A stretch of 64,000 nt of DNA, from contig NC_045127.1 of NCBI RefSeq assembly GCF_007655135.1, forward strand, positions 26,516,199-26,580,198, in the 5' to 3' direction. Below the pieces are notes generated by a model that saw only the letters and a program-made list of their open reading frames with translations, was not told where the DNA came from and did no database searches. Below, piece after piece: positions 60,841 to 64,000 of this stretch. The translations under genes were made by a program, and so were the position numbers. The first letter of the stretch is position 1; every line of letters begins with the position of its first letter. The DNA is from Punica granatum (lineage: Eukaryota > Streptophyta > Magnoliopsida > Myrtales > Lythraceae).

Positions 60841-63800
60841 GAGGTGGCTCAATGAACTTGCGGTGCAAGAAAGTAAACTTGCACGGGTTAGCAAACCCGG
60901 CAAGGTTTCGATGGGCACGAGCGAGGTGGTTTGGCTAACTTGCGGTGCTGGAAAGTAAACTCGCACGAATTAGCTGACCTGGCAAGTTTTCATGGGGCAC
61001 GAGCGAGGTGCTTAGGCGAACTTGCGGTGCAAGAGAGTAAACTCACACGGATTAGCAGACCTGGCATGGTTGCAAGAGGAACAAGCGAGGTGGCTCGGCG
61101 AACTTGGGGTGGAATAGGGTAAACTCGCACAAGTTAGCAGACCCCGAAACGTTGCAGGAGGCACGAGCGAGGTTGCCTGGCGAAACTTGCGGCGCAAGAA
61201 ATTCAACTCGCATCTGTTAGCAGACCCGCCAAGGTTGCAACAGGCAGGAGCGAGGTGGCTCGTCGAACTTGCGGTGCAAGAATGTAAGCTCGCACAGGTT
61301 AGCAGACTGGGCAAGGTTGCAAGAGGCGCGAGCGAGGTGGCTCGGCGAACTTGCGGTGCAAGAAAGCTACCTCGCACGGATTAGCAAACCCGGCAAGGTT
61401 CCAAGAGGCACGAGCGAGGTGGCTCGGCGAACCTGCGGTGCAGGAAGGTTAGCTCGAACGGGTTAGCAGACCCGGCAAGGTTGCAGGAGGCACGAGCGAG
61501 GTGGCTCGGCGAACTTGCGGTGCAAGAAAGTAAACTCGCACTGGTTAGCAGACCCCTCAAGGTTGCAAGAGGCACGAGTGAGGTTGCCCGGCGAACTTGC
61601 GATGCAAGAAATTAAACTCTCACCGGTTAGCAGAGCCAGCAAGGTTGCAAGAGCCACGAGCGAGGTGGCTCGGCGAATTGCGGTGCAGGAAAGTATACTC
61701 AGACGGGCTAGCAGACCCGGCAAGGTTGTAAGATGCAGGAGCGAGTTGGCTCGGCGAACTTGCGGTGCAAGAAAGTAAGCTCGCACAGGTTAGCAGACCG
61801 GGCAAGGTTGCAAGAGGCACGAGCGAAGTGGCTCGGCGAACTTACGGAGCAAGAAAGCCACCTCGCACGGATTAGCAAACCCGGCAAGGTTCCGAGAGGC
61901 ACGAGCGAGGTGGCTCGCCGAACCTGCGGTGCAGGAAAGTTAGCTGGAACGGGTTAGCAGACCCGGCAAGGTTGCAAGAGGCACGACCGAGGTGGCTCGG
62001 CGAACTCGCTGTGCAAGAGAGTTTTCTCGAACGGGTTAGCAAACCCGGCAAGGTTGCAAGAGGCACGAGCGAGGTGGCTCGGCGAACTTGCGGTGCACGA
62101 AAGTAAACTCGCACGGGTTAGCAGACCCCGCAAGGTTGCAGGAGGCACGAGCGAGGTTGCTCGGCGAACATGCGGTGAAAGAAATTAAACTCGCACGGGT
62201 TAGCAGACCCAGCCAGGTTGCAAGAGGCACGAACGAGATGGTTGGCGAATTGCGGTGCAGGAAAGTAAACTCGCACGGGTTAGTAGACCCGGCAGGGTTG
62301 CAAGAGGCACGAGCGAGGTGGCTCGGTGAACATGCGGTGCAGGAAAGTACGCTCGCACGAGTTAGCAGACCGGGCACGGTTGCATGAGGCACGAGCGAGG
62401 TGGCTCGGCGAACTTGCGGTGCAGGAAAGTAAGCTCGCACGGGTTAGCAGACCCGGCAAGGTTGCAAGGGGCACGAGCGAGGTGGCTCAATGAACTTGCG
62501 GTGCAAGAAAGTAAACTCGCACGGGTTAGCAGACCCCGCAAGGTAGCAGGAGGCACAGGCGAGGTTGCTCGGCGAACGTGCGGTGCAAGAAATTAAACTC
62601 GCACGGGTTAGCAGACCCAGCAAGGTTGCAAGAGGCACGAACGAGGTGGTTGGCGAATTGCGGTGCAAGAAAGTAAACTCGCACGGGCTCGCAGACCCGG
62701 CAGGGTTGCAAGAGGCACGAGCGAGGTGGCTCGGCGAACATGCGGTGCAGGAAAGTACGCTCGCACGAGTTAGCAGACCGGGCAAGGTTGCATGAGGCAC
62801 GAATGAGGTGGCTCGGCGAACTTGCGGTGCAGGAAAGTAAACTCGCATGGGCTAGCAGACCCGGCAGGGTTGCAAGTGGCACGAGTGAGGTCGCTCTGCG
62901 AACTTGCGGTTCAAGAAAGTATACTCGCACGGGCTAGCAGACCAAGCAAGGTTGCAGGAGGCACGAGCGAGGTGGTTCGGAGAACTTGTGGTGCAGGAAA
63001 GTAAACTCGCACGGGTTAGCAGACCCGGCAAGTTTGCAAGAGGCACGAACGAGGTAGTTCGAAGAACTTGCCGCGCAAGAAAGTAAACTCGCACGGGTTA
63101 GTAAACCCGACAAGGTTGCAGGAGGCACGAGCGAGGTGGCTCGGCGAACTTGTGGTGCAGGAAAGTAATCTCTCACGGGATAGCTGACCCGGCAAGGTTG
63201 CAAGAGGCACGAGCGAGGTGGCTCGGCAATCTTGCGGTGCAGGAAAGTAAACTCGCACGGATTTGCAGACTCGGCAAGGTTGCGAGGGGCACGAGCGAGG
63301 TGGCTCAATGAACTTGCGGTGCAAGAAAGTAAACTTGCACGGGTTAGCAAACCCGGCAAGGTTTCGATGGGCACGAGCGAGGTGGTTTGGCTAACTTGCG
63401 GTGCTGGAAAGTAAACTCGCACGAATTAGCTGACCTGGCAAGTTTTCATGGGGCACGAGCGAGGTGCTTAGGCGAACTTGCGGTGCAAGAGAGTAAACTC
63501 ACACGGATTAGCAGACCTGGCATGGTTGCAAGAGGAACCAGCGAGGTGGCTCGGCGAACTTGGGGTGGAATAGGGTAAACTCGCACAAGTTAGCAGACCC
63601 CGAAACGTTGCAGGAGGCACGAGCGAGGTTGCCTGGCGAAACTTGCGGCGCAAGAAATTAAACTCGCATCTGTTAGCAGACCCGCCAAGGTTGCAACAGG
63701 CAGGAGCGAGGTGGCTCGTCGAACTTGCGGTGCAAGAATGTAAGCTCGCACAGGTTAGCAGACTGGGCAAGGTTGCAAGAGGCACGAGCGAGGTGGCTCG

Positions 63801-64000
63801 GCGAACTTGCGGTGCAAGAAAGCTACCTCGCACGGATTAGCAAACCCGGCAAGGTTCCAAGAGGCACGAGCGAGGTGGCTCGGCGAACCTGCGGTGCAGG
63901 AAGGTTAGCTCGAACGGGTTAGCAGACCCGGCAAGGTTGCAAGAGGCACGAGCGAGGTGGCTCGGCGAACATGCGGTGCAAGAAAGTTAGGTCGAACGGG
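60841..64000. repeat. Recent segmental duplicate, offset 7,498 bp
   Basis: From GAGGTGGCTCAATG at 60,841 to the window end the sequence tracks 53,343-56,502. Differences are few: for example TTAGCAAACCC near 62,037 versus TTAGCAGACCC near 54,539, and GCCTGGCGAAAC near 63,631 versus GCCTGGTGAAAC near 56,133. The left edge is abrupt. The right edge lies outside the window. Confidence 0.92.

Larger units (their letters stand above)
1..64000. repeat. 82-bp tandem satellite array spanning the whole window
   Basis: Every part of the window can be read as head-to-tail copies of one 82-bp monomer starting GAACTTGCGG and ending GGCTCGGC. Most monomers are exactly 82 bp; recurring length variants are 81, 83, 52 and 45 bp. 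No copy is inverted. The consensus is about 60% GC (A 22, C 19, G 30, T 11) with about eight CpG including the junction. The stretches GGTTGCAAGAGGCACGAG and GCGAAC look best conserved; positions about 12-50 vary most and define the monomer types. No unique sequence, transposon, tRNA or protein gene interrupts it. A eukaryotic satellite block is the only reading I can support. Species and chromosomal position are unknown. Confidence 0.99.

Noticed and set aside
1..64000. CRISPR array
   Set aside because: There are no unique spacers; the whole 82 bp is conserved between neighbours, and there are no cas genes.
1..64000. Telomere-like GGGTTAG in most monomers
   Set aside because: Only one heptamer per monomer, never in tandem, and it lies in dyad 2 where GGGTTAGCAGACCC is better explained by the inverted repeat.
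1..64000. CENP-B box
   Set aside because: I compared the 17-bp mammalian consensus with the monomer on both strands and found no match with the required TTCG and CGGG spacing.

Overview
The window is one uninterrupted satellite-DNA array. From base 1 to base 64,000 it is a head-to-tail tandem repeat with a basic monomer of 82 bp (about 780 copies, all in the same orientation). I found no gene, RNA gene, transposon, CRISPR array or unique spacer. A gene-free tandem array this long points to a eukaryotic nuclear genome, most likely a heterochromatic, (peri)centromeric or subtelomeric block. I do not recognise the monomer and cannot name the species. The consensus monomer, counted by hand, is about 60% GC with A 22, C 19, G 30 and T 11. 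It is therefore purine-rich on the + strand, and it carries about eight CpG per monomer.

Each monomer holds three short perfect dyads: arms CTTGC/GCAAG (positions 4-16, 3-nt loop), CGGGT/ACCCG (31-46, 6-nt loop) and CGAGC/GCTCG (65-80, 6-nt loop). Several monomer variants change both sides of one base pair together, most clearly in the first dyad, where one pair appears as T-A, C-G and A-T. This is the observation I find most interesting.

Monomers are arranged in higher-order repeats (HORs). The clearest, HOR-A, is a 15-monomer unit of 1,197-1,199 bp. I number its slots 1-15. Diagnostic marks are: slot 1 AAATTAAACTCGCACGGG; slot 2 CGCATCTGTTAG; slot 3 GAACTTACGG; slot 4 GCTACCTCGCACGGATTAG; slot 5 GAACCTGCGG with GCTCGAAC; slot 6 GAACATGCGGTGCATG; slot 7 GTGCACGAAAG; slot 8 TCGGCTAGCCGA or TCGGTTAGCCGA; slot 9 GAATTGCGAAGCAGG (81 bp); slot 10 CACAAGTTAGCAGGCC; slot 11 AGCAACCTCGCACA; slot 12 GTGCTGGAAAG (81 bp); slot 13 GGTTACCAGACC; slot 14 a truncated 52-bp monomer with GGAGGTCTG; slot 15 GTTAGTAGACC.

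Layout: 1-8,199 is a mixed block with an internal segmental duplication. 8,200-13,890 is HOR-A array 1. 13,891-16,187 is a divergent block without HOR-A order. 16,188-20,644 is HOR-A array 2. 20,645-34,084 is contracted and recombined HOR-A derivatives (units of 700, 736, 738, 819 and 1,393 bp and others). 34,085-37,594 is an indel-rich mosaic. 37,595-42,067 holds three copies of a 19-monomer unit (about 1,525 bp). 42,068-51,147 is HOR-B (2.3-2.9 kb units). 51,148-56,468 is HOR-C (2,865 and 2,456 bp units). 56,469-60,840 is mixed. 60,841-64,000 is a near-identical copy of 53,343-56,502, displaced by 7,498 bp. Parts of 27.9-40.2 kb carry many single-base indels and may reflect consensus errors in the assembly.

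There are no genes to connect. The biology visible here is satellite evolution: unequal exchange, slot deletion and duplication, hybrid monomers and local homogenisation.
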